Assembly: GCA_019310195.1 (NCBI GenBank)
Contig: JAFDET010000088.1
Span: 1 to 11,258, forward strand
Direction: 5' to 3'
Source of the DNA: Deltaproteobacteria bacterium
GTDB lineage: Bacteria > Myxococcota_A > UBA9160 > JAFDET01
DNA: 11,258 bases
Shown: positions 1 through 5,379 of the stretch, in pieces
Numbering within the stretch: position 1 is the stretch's first letter
How the letters are laid out: the number at the start of each line of letters is the position of its first letter
Made by a program: the position numbers and the translations under genes
Notes under the pieces: model-generated
What the model saw: the letters and a program-made list of their open reading frames with translations, nothing else
Told to the model about the DNA's origin: nothing
Databases searched by the model: none

Positions 1-2
1 TC

Positions 3-1505
3 ATCGCCGACGGCGAGCGCGGCATTGCCCTGGCCGGCGTGATGGGCGGCGCCGAGACCGAGGTCTCCGAGGCGACCCGCGCCGTGCTGATCGAGGCCGC
101 CTGCTTCCACCCCACTCGGATCCGCCGCACGGCGCGGCGCCTGGGGCTGCACTCGGAGTCATCCTACCGGTTCGAACGCGGCGTCGACCTGGAGGGCGTG
201 GCGCGCGCCGCGGACCGGGCGGCGCGCCTGATGGCGGAGCTGGCCGAGGGCCGGGTCGCGCCGGGCCGGGTCGTGGCCGACGGTGACCCGCCGGAGCGCT
301 GCGAAGGGGTGCACCTGGACCCGGCGCGCGTCAACCGGCTGCTGGGCACGGAGCTGGGCGACGCCGAGGTGGCCGAGCTGCTGCGGCGTGGAGACTTCGA
401 GGTGCGGGAGGAGGGCGCGGGCCTGGCCTGCGGCGTGCCGTCCTGGCGCCACGACGTGGCCTGCGAGGCGGATTTGGTGGAGGAGGTCGCCCGGATCCAC
501 GGCTACGATCGGATCCCCGCCACGCTGCCCACCGGCCATCTGCATCCCATCGAGCGGCCCTGGTCGCTGCGGATCTCCGAGGCGGTGCGCGACAGCCTGG
601 TCGGCCAGGGCCTGCTCGAGTGCTTCACCTTCCCCTTTGCGCCCCAGGACGACCCGGACCGGCTGGGCCTGAGTGCCGAGGATCCCCGGCGCGCTGGGGT
701 GAAGCTGGTGAATCCCATCGCGGAGGACGAGTCTGAGCTCCGCACCACCCTGGTGCCCAGCCTGTTGCGGGTGGTGCGCCAGAACCTGGCCCGGCAGGCC
801 GACGCCCTGGGACTCTTCGAGGTGGGACCCTGCTTCCGTGCCGGAGGCGGGGAGGACGGGCTTCCGGCAGAGCCCCTGCACGTGGCCGGAGTGGTTACCC
901 AGGGGGACCTCCAGGGCCTCTGGGCGCCCCGGGAGCGGATCCCGTTGTTTTTTCTCGCAAAAGGGCTCGCAGAACGGGTGCTTTTCGATTTAGGCTACGC
1001 CCCGTGGTGCCGGCCCGAGGAGGGGAACCCGGAGCCCTATGAGCATCCGGGTGCTTCGAGCTGGCTCGGGGTGGGAGAGCGCGTGATCGGATCGGTTGGG
1101 GAGCTTCATCCGGAGGCGGCGACGCGGTTCGGCATCGACGTGCCGTGTGCGTTGTTCGAGATGGACCTCACGGGGCTGCGCGACGCGCCGCCGCGGGTGC
1201 CGACCTTCTCCGGCCTGTCGCGCCAGCCCGCCGCGCGCCGCGACCTGGCGGTGCTGGTGGATCACAACCAGCCGGCGGGCGAGCTGCTGGAGGCCGTGCG
1301 CCGCGCCGCGGGCAGCGATCTGGTGTCGGCAGAGATTTTCGACCGCTATGAGGGCCGCGGTGTCCCCGCGGGCCGTGTGAGCCTGGCCTTTCGCCTGGTT
1401 TTCCAGCGGGAGGATCGGGCGTTCAAGGAGAGCGAGATCGCAAAGCGGGTGGACCGGGTCGTAAAGATGCTCGGCCATCGCTTCGGCGGCGAGCTCCGCG
1501 AGTGA
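3..1505 (+). CDS. pheT: Phenylalanine-tRNA ligase beta subunit (5' end outside window)
   Basis: Beta chain of the cytoplasmic alpha2-beta2 enzyme that charges tRNA-Phe. The frame is open from the first full codon (IADGERGIALAGVMGG), so the start lies to the left. About 500 residues are present against roughly 800 for the family, so about 300 N-terminal residues (tRNA-binding and first B domains) are missing. Visible domains in order are the end of B3/B4 (GVMGG, then SSYRFERGVD), B5 (PARVNRLLG through VPSWRHDV and EEVARIHGYDRIP), the catalytic-like core of the beta chain (LVNPIAEDESELRTTLVPSL) and a C-terminal FDX-ACB anticodon-binding domain (SRQPAARRDLAVLVD to the end). The stop is TGA at 1503-1505. 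ihfA starts 19 nt downstream, the usual proteobacterial order, and the two are probably cotranscribed. The visible part is intact. Confidence 0.97.
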   Translation: MADGERGIALAGVMGGAETEVSEATRAVLIEAACFHPTRIRRTARRLGLHSESSYRFERGVDLEGVARAADRAARLMAELAEGRVAPGRVVADGDPPERCEGVHLDPARVNRLLGTELGDAEVAELLRRGDFEVREEGAGLACGVPSWRHDVACEADLVEEVARIHGYDRIPATLPTGHLHPIERPWSLRISEAVRDSLVGQGLLECFTFPFAPQDDPDRLGLSAEDPRRAGVKLVNPIAEDESELRTTLVPSLLRVVRQNLARQADALGLFEVGPCFRAGGGEDGLPAEPLHVAGVVTQGDLQGLWAPRERIPLFFLAKGLAERVLFDLGYAPWCRPEEGNPEPYEHPGASSWLGVGERVIGSVGELHPEAATRFGIDVPCALFEMDLTGLRDAPPRVPTFSGLSRQPAARRDLAVLVDHNQPAGELLEAVRRAAGSDLVSAEIFDRYEGRGVPAGRVSLAFRLVFQREDRAFKESEIAKRVDRVVKMLGHRFGGELRE

Positions 1506-1524
1506 GCGGAAGGAGCGACGCGAG

Positions 1525-1836
1525 ATGACCAAGGCCGAGATCGTCGAGACGATTTACGAGCGAGTCGGGTTCTCGAAGAAGGAGTCCGCGGACCTGGTGG
1601 AGACCGTCTTCGCCATCATCAAGGACACGCTGTCCGCCGGCGAGAAGGTCAAGATCTCGGGCTTCGGCAATTTCGTCGTGCGCCAGAAGAACGAGCGCAA
1701 GGGGCGCAATCCGCAGACCGGCGAAGAGATCCGGCTGCCCGCGCGAAGAGTGCTCACCTTCAAGCCCAGCCTCGTGCTAAAGAACATCTTGAACGAGGAA
1801 GGGTCCGGCGAGGACGGGGGCGACGCCGTCTCGTAG
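1525..1836 (+). CDS. ihfA: Integration host factor alpha subunit / HU-family DNA-bending protein
   Basis: Small nucleoid-associated protein of 103 aa that bends DNA, normally as a heterodimer with IhfB. It opens MTKAEIVETIYERVGFSKKE, a typical IHF alpha N-terminal helical dimerisation region. The HU/IHF signature follows (KVKISGFGNFVVRQKNERKGR), then the beta-arm tip RNPQTGEEI, whose proline at residue 63 intercalates into DNA in this family, and RRVLTFKPS. The last 13 or so residues (EEGSGEDGGDAVS) form an acidic tail that is weakly conserved in the family. The start is well supported: ATG at 1525 lies 9 nt after GGAAGGAG (1508-1515). Its place directly after pheT and before a merR gene favours IhfA over HU. 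No ihfB is in the window. Confidence 0.93.
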   Translation: MTKAEIVETIYERVGFSKKESADLVETVFAIIKDTLSAGEKVKISGFGNFVVRQKNERKGRNPQTGEEIRLPARRVLTFKPSLVLKNILNEEGSGEDGGDAVS

Positions 1837-1869
1837 CCTCCGGGGCCCAAGCGCGGATGGGGGGACCGC

Positions 1870-2253
1870 ATGGCCAAGCAGCTGACTTCCGACACCGTCC
1901 GGCCCGAGAGCGACAAGCGCTACTACCGGATCGGTGAGGTCAGTCGTATCACGGGCGTGAAGCCCTATGTGCTGCGCTACTGGGAGTCCGAGTTCCGCTG
2001 GATGGCGCCGGCCAAGTCGCGCTCGAACCAGCGCCTGTACCGCCGCAAGGACATCGACACCATCCTGCTGATCAAGAAGCTGCTCTACGAACAGCGCTTC
2101 ACCATCGCAGGCGCCAAGAAGAAGCTTCGGGACCTGGGGCTGGCCAAGGCGCTGGACGAGGGGCCGGCCCTGGACGCCGACTTGCCCATGGACCCGCGAG
2201 CCCGTTACAAGCGCATCCGCGATGAGCTGGTCGCAGTCCGGGGGCTGCTCTAG
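1870..2253 (+). CDS. MerR-family transcriptional regulator (pheT-ihfA-linked type)
   Basis: Protein of 127 aa with an N-terminal winged helix-turn-helix of the MerR family: YYRIGEVSRITGVKPYVLRYWE (about residues 18-39) is the HTH and start of the wing, and SRSNQRLYRRKDIDTILLIKKLL (51-72) completes the DNA-binding domain. FTIAGAKKKLRDLG is the usual start of the dimerising helix. No cysteine cluster or large effector domain follows, so metal sensing as in MerR or CueR is not indicated. Short members of this type are commonly encoded next to ihfA in proteobacteria, and their targets are generally unknown. ATG at 1870 is preceded by a G-rich stretch (GGATGGGGGGA) that may act as ribosome binding site. 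The gene is 33 nt after ihfA and probably in the same transcript. The stop is TAG at 2251-2253, facing the convergent uspA-like gene. Confidence 0.92.
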   Translation: MAKQLTSDTVRPESDKRYYRIGEVSRITGVKPYVLRYWESEFRWMAPAKSRSNQRLYRRKDIDTILLIKKLLYEQRFTIAGAKKKLRDLGLAKALDEGPALDADLPMDPRARYKRIRDELVAVRGLL

Positions 2254-2280
2254 GGCCTCCGGCGAGGAGCCAGCTCCTAG
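2250..2280. other. Nested inverted repeat between convergent merR and uspA-like stops
   Basis: The 23-nt gap between the convergent stop codons (2251-2253 plus, 2277-2279 minus) sits within a symmetrical sequence. An outer pair CTAGG (2250-2254) / CCTAG (2276-2280) encloses an inner pair AGGAGC (2265-2270) / GCTCCT (2273-2278). The two pairings overlap, so both cannot form fully at once. It could fold in either transcript and help end transcription from both sides, but there is no T-run on either strand, so a classical intrinsic terminator is not supported. Confidence 0.3.
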
Positions 2281-2732
2281 CGGGTCCCGTCCACGGGAAT
2301 CAGCAACACCGGCCGGCGCGCCTTGCGTGCCACCCGCTCCGCGGTCGAGCCGATCAGCAGGCTCTCGGCCAGGTTATGGCCGCGCTCCCCGACCACGATC
2401 AGGTCGGCCTTGGCGCGCTTCGCCTGGGCCAGCAGCGCCTCGTGGGGCAGCCCGCGGACGACCCGGCCGCGGGCCTTCACGTTGCGCAGGCGGCTCACCC
2501 AGGTGTCCAGCTCCTTCCGTGCGTCGGCCACCGTGGCGCGCTGTAGCTCCGCCACGCGGCGGCGGTTGGCCTGGGAGAAGGGCACCGAGGGCCGCATGCG
2601 CGGCACCACGTGCACTACCTCCAGGGTTGCGCCCAGGCCACGAGCCAGGGCGGCGGCGTGATCGAGGGCCGTGCGTGAGGAGCGCGAGAAGTCCACTCCC
2701 ACAAGGATCGTTTCATAGCTCGGTGCGGCCAA
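2277..2732 (-). CDS. Universal stress protein, UspA family (single domain)
   Basis: Cytoplasmic UspA-fold protein of 151 aa, of the nucleotide-binding type. The first strand is ETILVGVDFSRSSRTALDHA, followed by LEVVHVVPRM. Near the C-terminus, ADLIVVGERGHNLAESLLIGSTAERVARKARRPVLLIP (split here as a description of positions about 110-147) holds the ATP-binding pattern G-2x-G-9x-G-S/T intact: G, ER, G, nine residues, GS. The start codon is TTG at 2730-2732, chosen because CGGAGG lies 4 nt upstream and the core fold begins seven residues later; no ATG sits near. It is the last gene of a four-gene minus-strand operon, 16 nt after the Yip1-like gene. UspA proteins are usually induced by starvation or stress; the sequence does not show the specific role. 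Confidence 0.93.
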   Translation of the reverse strand: MAAPSYETILVGVDFSRSSRTALDHAAALARGLGATLEVVHVVPRMRPSVPFSQANRRRVAELQRATVADARKELDTWVSRLRNVKARGRVVRGLPHEALLAQAKRAKADLIVVGERGHNLAESLLIGSTAERVARKARRPVLLIPVDGTR

Positions 2733-2748
2733 GGGTCCTCCGGTCGGC

Positions 2749-3303
2749 TCAGATGGGAAGCAGCACGAGAGCGGTCAGGAGGAGCCACATGAGCCCGTAG
2801 GCCACTCCGAAGGTGCCGATGGCGCGCCCGGTGGTGAAGTCCAGGGCCTGGCGCACCGCCACCACGCCGCAGGTGAGCATCCACAGGTCTCCCACCAGGG
2901 TGAGCGCGAAGCCGAACTCGGGCGGCTTGACCCAAGCGAAGAAGCGCAGCAACCCGGGCGTGAAGGCGAAGCCGGTGGTGCGCAGCACCTCCACGTAGTC
3001 GGTCTCGGTCTCCGGGCCCTTGAAGAAGGTGGCGCCCACCATGTAGGCGAAAGCCGACCCGATCAGCCACAGCACGATCGGCTCGACCACGTCCAGGACC
3101 ACCCAGAAGGCCGCCACCCACGGGGCCTCGGTGCCCAGGATCACGTCCCGCAGCGTCGTGCCCAATCCGCCGGCGAGGCTCACGAGCAGGACGATCAGCG
3201 TGGCCTGGCGGATCGAAGCGTGTTCGGCCTCGACCTCTTCGTAGAAGTCCGCCTCCAGAGTGATGGCGCGAAACATGCGCCGCAGCAGGGAACGCTCGCC
3301 CAC
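2749..3303 (-). CDS. Yip1-like integral membrane protein
   Basis: Predicted inner-membrane protein of 184 aa with about four to five hydrophobic segments: roughly 33-52 (ATLIVLLVSLAGGLG), 63-92 (AAFWVVLDVVEPIVLWLIG), 108-124, 132-152 and 162-184. The N-terminal cytosolic part is acidic (ITLEADFYEEVEAEHAS). The loop FFKGPETETDYVEVLRTTG between membrane segments, followed by FTPGLL, is typical of bacterial Yip1-domain proteins. I recognise the architecture, but no biochemical function is established for bacterial members. The start is GTG at 3301-3303, supported by GGGAGGA about 10 nt upstream, which overlaps the end of the preceding gene. An ATG at 3274-3276 (MFRAITLE) is an alternative with a poorer ribosome binding site. 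The upstream stop codon is 1 nt away, which implies translational coupling. Confidence 0.8.
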   Translation of the reverse strand: MGERSLLRRMFRAITLEADFYEEVEAEHASIRQATLIVLLVSLAGGLGTTLRDVILGTEAPWVAAFWVVLDVVEPIVLWLIGSAFAYMVGATFFKGPETETDYVEVLRTTGFAFTPGLLRFFAWVKPPEFGFALTLVGDLWMLTCGVVAVRQALDFTTGRAIGTFGVAYGLMWLLLTALVLLPI

Positions 3304-3304
3304 G

Positions 3305-3886
3305 TCAGTTGCTTCCTCCCAGCAGTCGCTGGATCAGCCTTCCAAGTCTGCCACGCAGGCCGGTCCGGTCCCGAACGTCGGTGATGGACTGGGCGACGGC
3401 GGCTGTGCTCTGGCACTGCGTGATGTTGCCGTCTGCATCGGTGCAGCGCACGGGAATTGCGGGCGCCCGCGCTTGGAGGTCACCCACGGCCTCGCGCACC
3501 GCGCCCCGGAAGGCCTGGTCGCCGCTGGTGCGGTAGGTGTCGCCGATCAGCGCATTCCAGCGCTCGAGGCGCGTCGAGATCTCGGCGTCGGAGCTCGCCT
3601 TGCCCAACACGACGCGCTGGGACAGCACGTAGTAGGCGTAGGACAGGGTGGAGAGCGCCTGGTAGCGGTCTTCGCCGGTCAGATCCTGCTCCACCTTCGC
3701 CAGGGCCGCGTCGTCCACCACGCCTTCGCGCAGGCCGCTGAAGAAGGGCTCGTAGTCCTGGGTGGCTGACTCGAGGCAGGCCGGCGGCTCGTCGCCCTCC
3801 GGAAGGGGGCAGTACGACCCCGGCCCGACCTCCTTCGTCGCTCCCAACGACAGCAGGGCGGCCAGGGCCAGCGCGGCTCGATTCAT
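3305..3886 (-). CDS. Hypothetical secreted protein with four cysteines
   Basis: Protein of 193 aa that I do not recognise. It begins with a short export signal (MNRAALALAALLSLGA), with probable signal peptidase I cleavage near residue 16. No lipobox cysteine is present, so it is not a lipoprotein. The mature part has Cys26 and Cys37 flanking an acidic, proline-rich loop (PLPEGDEPPA). A mostly helical middle follows (EDRYQALSTLSYAYYVLSQR), and then Cys148 and Cys158 flank TDADGNITQ. This suggests two disulfides in the periplasm or outside the cell. The C-terminus is basic (GLRGRLGRLIQRLLGG) and may be amphipathic. The frame stays open far upstream, but the real start is ATG at 3884-3886: it overlaps the preceding stop as ATGA and begins the signal peptide. 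It is the second gene of the operon. Confidence 0.75.
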   Translation of the reverse strand: MNRAALALAALLSLGATKEVGPGSYCPLPEGDEPPACLESATQDYEPFFSGLREGVVDDAALAKVEQDLTGEDRYQALSTLSYAYYVLSQRVVLGKASSDAEISTRLERWNALIGDTYRTSGDQAFRGAVREAVGDLQARAPAIPVRCTDADGNITQCQSTAAVAQSITDVRDRTGLRGRLGRLIQRLLGGSN

Positions 3887-4353
3887 CCGGCAGATTCCGC
3901 CGGGGGCAGATCCACGAACATGCCGCAGATCAGGCCCAGCCAGAGCTCGCCGTGGCGGGCGAAGCGGAGCACCCGGCCGTCGGAGCCGTGCACCTCCACC
4001 TCCACCAGGTCCAGGCCCAGGCGATCGTCCATCTCGCCGTGTCCCCGCACGTTGGGGATGGGCTCGAGCCCCTTGCGCAGGTAGGCCCGCTGGACGGCGT
4101 CCAGCTCGATGGGAGGCGTCGCCGGGTCGTTCAGCTCCGGGTGGGCGACGTTGGCATCCGGGCCGCCCAGGACGTAGGTCTCCTTGGCCCCGCGGCGCCA
4201 GGACTTTCCCTTGGCGTGCTGCAGGCGGAACTCCCGGCCGGTGGGGCCGCGAAGCCCCAGGAACATGGGGTCGTCGCTGGCGGCCAGCCGGTCGCTGGAT
4301 ACCTGGACGTTGACCACGATTCGCTGGACGATGGGGTACTCCTCGTCGTTCAA
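3883..4353 (-). CDS. Hypothetical protein, possibly PLAT/LH2-like
   Basis: Protein of 156 aa and first gene of the four-gene minus-strand operon. No signal peptide or membrane segment is visible. Alternating hydrophobic stretches suggest a beta sandwich: RIVVNVQVSSD (11-21), PMFLGLRGPTGREFRL (29-44), KETYVLGG (57-64), LDLVEVEVHG (114-123) and LWLGLICGMFVDL (137-149). The arrangement of strand, GREFRL, a GPDAN turn, then LDLVEVEVHGSDGRVLRFARHGELWL loosely resembles the C-terminal half of PLAT/LH2 lipid-binding domains, but I would not assign it firmly. The segment LNDPATPPIELDAVQRAYLRKG followed by IPNVRGHGEMDDRLG looks like a conserved block. The start is TTG at 4351-4353 with GGGAG about 9 nt upstream; a nearby ATG at 4379-4381 is out of frame. 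The TGA overlaps the next ATG by 4 nt, so the two are translationally coupled. Confidence 0.72.
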   Translation of the reverse strand: MNDEEYPIVQRIVVNVQVSSDRLAASDDPMFLGLRGPTGREFRLQHAKGKSWRRGAKETYVLGGPDANVAHPELNDPATPPIELDAVQRAYLRKGLEPIPNVRGHGEMDDRLGLDLVEVEVHGSDGRVLRFARHGELWLGLICGMFVDLPPAESAG

Positions 4354-4425
4354 GGCGGCGCTCCCGCGGACGAAAAGTCATTCGGGCGCCGGCACGACCG
4401 GGCGTAAGTATGAGGTCCCCAAGCC

Positions 4426-5220
4426 GTGGGTCAACCGGAGCGTAACGGGGCGGAAGCCCCCCTGAGGCTCCTCGGGGTGCAAGCCCCTGGGGTCGATCCC
4501 TTCGCCATGACGGCGGACCCGGATGCCTACCTGGGCCGCGCGGCCAGCGATCGGGCCCTGGCCAGCCTGGAACGGCGCGCCCTGCTCGGCCCGGCGCCCA
4601 CGGTGCTGACGGGCCCGCCGGGCATGGGCAAGACCCTGCTGCTGCGCGTCCTGGAGCAGCGCCTCGGGGGCCGGCTCTGCTGCGCCTACCTGCCGTACTC
4701 CTCGCTGCCGCCCGAGGGACTGTGCGCCTGGGCGTTGGAAGGGTTGGGCCGGCCCGGCCACAGCAACCCCGAGGCTGCCCTGCTGGGCGTGGCCCAGGAG
4801 GAGTCCGACGCGGGCCGCGGCCTGCTGCTGATGGTGGACGACGCCTCGCACCTGCCGTTGCCCAGCGCGCGAGGCATCGTGGATCTCTGCGCCGAGGCGC
4901 GCGGGGCCATGCGGCTGGTGCTGGCGGCGACCGACGGCATGCGCACCGGGACGCTGTTGGCCGCCCTGGGCGCGGACGCCGCGGAGGTGAGGCTCTCCCA
5001 CCCGATGGATCCCAGCGAGACCCGTTCCTACGTGCGTCACCGGCTGGGGCGGGTCCGGGTCTCTCCGTCGGCGCGGGCGCGGTTCGGGGACGAAGCGATT
5101 GTGCGCCTGCACGAGGTGTCGGGGGGCGTTCCGCGCTCACTGCACCGAGTGGCGGGGGAGTGGCTCCGTTCCGGCAGTCCGGACACCTCGCCCGCCGAGG
5201 ACCTCGAAACCGACGACTAA
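4426..5220 (+). CDS. ExeA/GspA-like AAA+ ATPase (AAA_22 type)
   Basis: Protein of 264 aa. The N-terminal signature GVDPFAMTADPDAYLG (about 22-37) corresponds to the PF-x-TPDP-x-x-Y block that opens ExeA/GspA-type ATPases. The Walker A is GPPGMGKT (63-70), Walker B is LLLMVDDA (133-140), a sensor-like LVLAATDG is at 164-171, and SGGVPRSLHRVAGEWL (232-247) is the C-terminal helical motif of the family. ExeA-type proteins use ATP to help assemble envelope structures such as type II secretin; related short members are often stand-alone. The family normally carries a C-terminal peptidoglycan-binding or membrane part, and here the protein ends soon after the ATPase, so partners are unknown. Start: GTG 4426 with GAGGT at 4412-4416 keeps the signature. 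GTG 4477 is possible. ATG 4507 would cut the signature and is rejected. It is divergent from the minus-strand operon, sharing a 72-nt gap. Confidence 0.85.
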   Translation: MGQPERNGAEAPLRLLGVQAPGVDPFAMTADPDAYLGRAASDRALASLERRALLGPAPTVLTGPPGMGKTLLLRVLEQRLGGRLCCAYLPYSSLPPEGLCAWALEGLGRPGHSNPEAALLGVAQEESDAGRGLLLMVDDASHLPLPSARGIVDLCAEARGAMRLVLAATDGMRTGTLLAALGADAAEVRLSHPMDPSETRSYVRHRLGRVRVSPSARARFGDEAIVRLHEVSGGVPRSLHRVAGEWLRSGSPDTSPAEDLETDD

Positions 5221-5224
5221 GAGA

Positions 5225-5375
5225 GGGGACCAAGGACCATCCCCGTTCTTGGTTTCTTAGTGCACTGAGGGACGTTCCTGCATAACTGCACCGAGTACCA
5301 CTCCTGTGGCGAGGAGTGGTACTCGGTGCAGTTATGCAGGAACGTCCCCGAATGCAGGAGTGGCACTGGGTGCAG
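5225..5375. repeat. Palindromic intergenic repeat element (REP/MITE-like)
   Basis: Non-coding sequence between the stop of the AAA+ gene and the stop of the convergent AsmA gene. Its core is a perfect inverted repeat (5269-5348, listed separately). A 19-base unit, GGAGTGGYACTSGGTGCAG, lies in the right arm (5313-5331) and recurs in direct orientation at 5357-5375 with two differences; its inverted copy is in the left arm (5286-5304). GGGGAC at 5225-5230 and ACGTCCCC at 5342-5349 are further matching ends, and a small ACCAAG/CTTGGT pair lies at 5229-5253. No transposase is encoded here. The structure fits a dispersed repeat mobilised in trans, such as REP elements served by RAYT-type TnpA enzymes or a MITE. 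The outer limits are uncertain. Confidence 0.65.
5269..5348. repeat. Perfect 37-bp inverted repeat with 6-nt loop
   Basis: The left arm is 5269-5305 (begins GGGACGTTCCTGCATAACTG) and the right arm is 5312-5348 (begins AGGAGTGGTACTCGGTGCAG). Base-by-base comparison shows the right arm to be the exact reverse complement of the left over all 37 positions. The loop is GTGGCG (5306-5311). Symmetry breaks immediately outside (A at 5268 against C at 5349). Transcribed from either side it would give a very stable hairpin between two convergent genes and could shield 3' ends or stop transcription. There is no T-run after either arm, so a classical rho-independent terminator is not supported. Confidence 0.95.
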
Positions 5376-5379
5376 GTGG

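Noticed and set aside
2222..2800. Plus-strand open frames opposite the UspA gene (192 and 112 codons).
   Set aside because: They are shadows with Arg/Ser/Pro-rich composition, and the minus-strand UspA frame has an intact ATP-binding motif.
3887..5233. A long upstream extension (to 642 codons) of the secreted four-cysteine protein.
   Set aside because: The extra part is Pro/Arg/Ala-rich nonsense lying over the 156-aa gene and antisense to the ATPase. The ATG at 3886 with its signal peptide and ATGA overlap is the convincing start.
5221..5379. CRISPR array or tandem repeat array.
   Set aside because: There are three related units, one of them inverted, with no regular spacing and no cas gene. 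It is a palindromic repeat, not an array.
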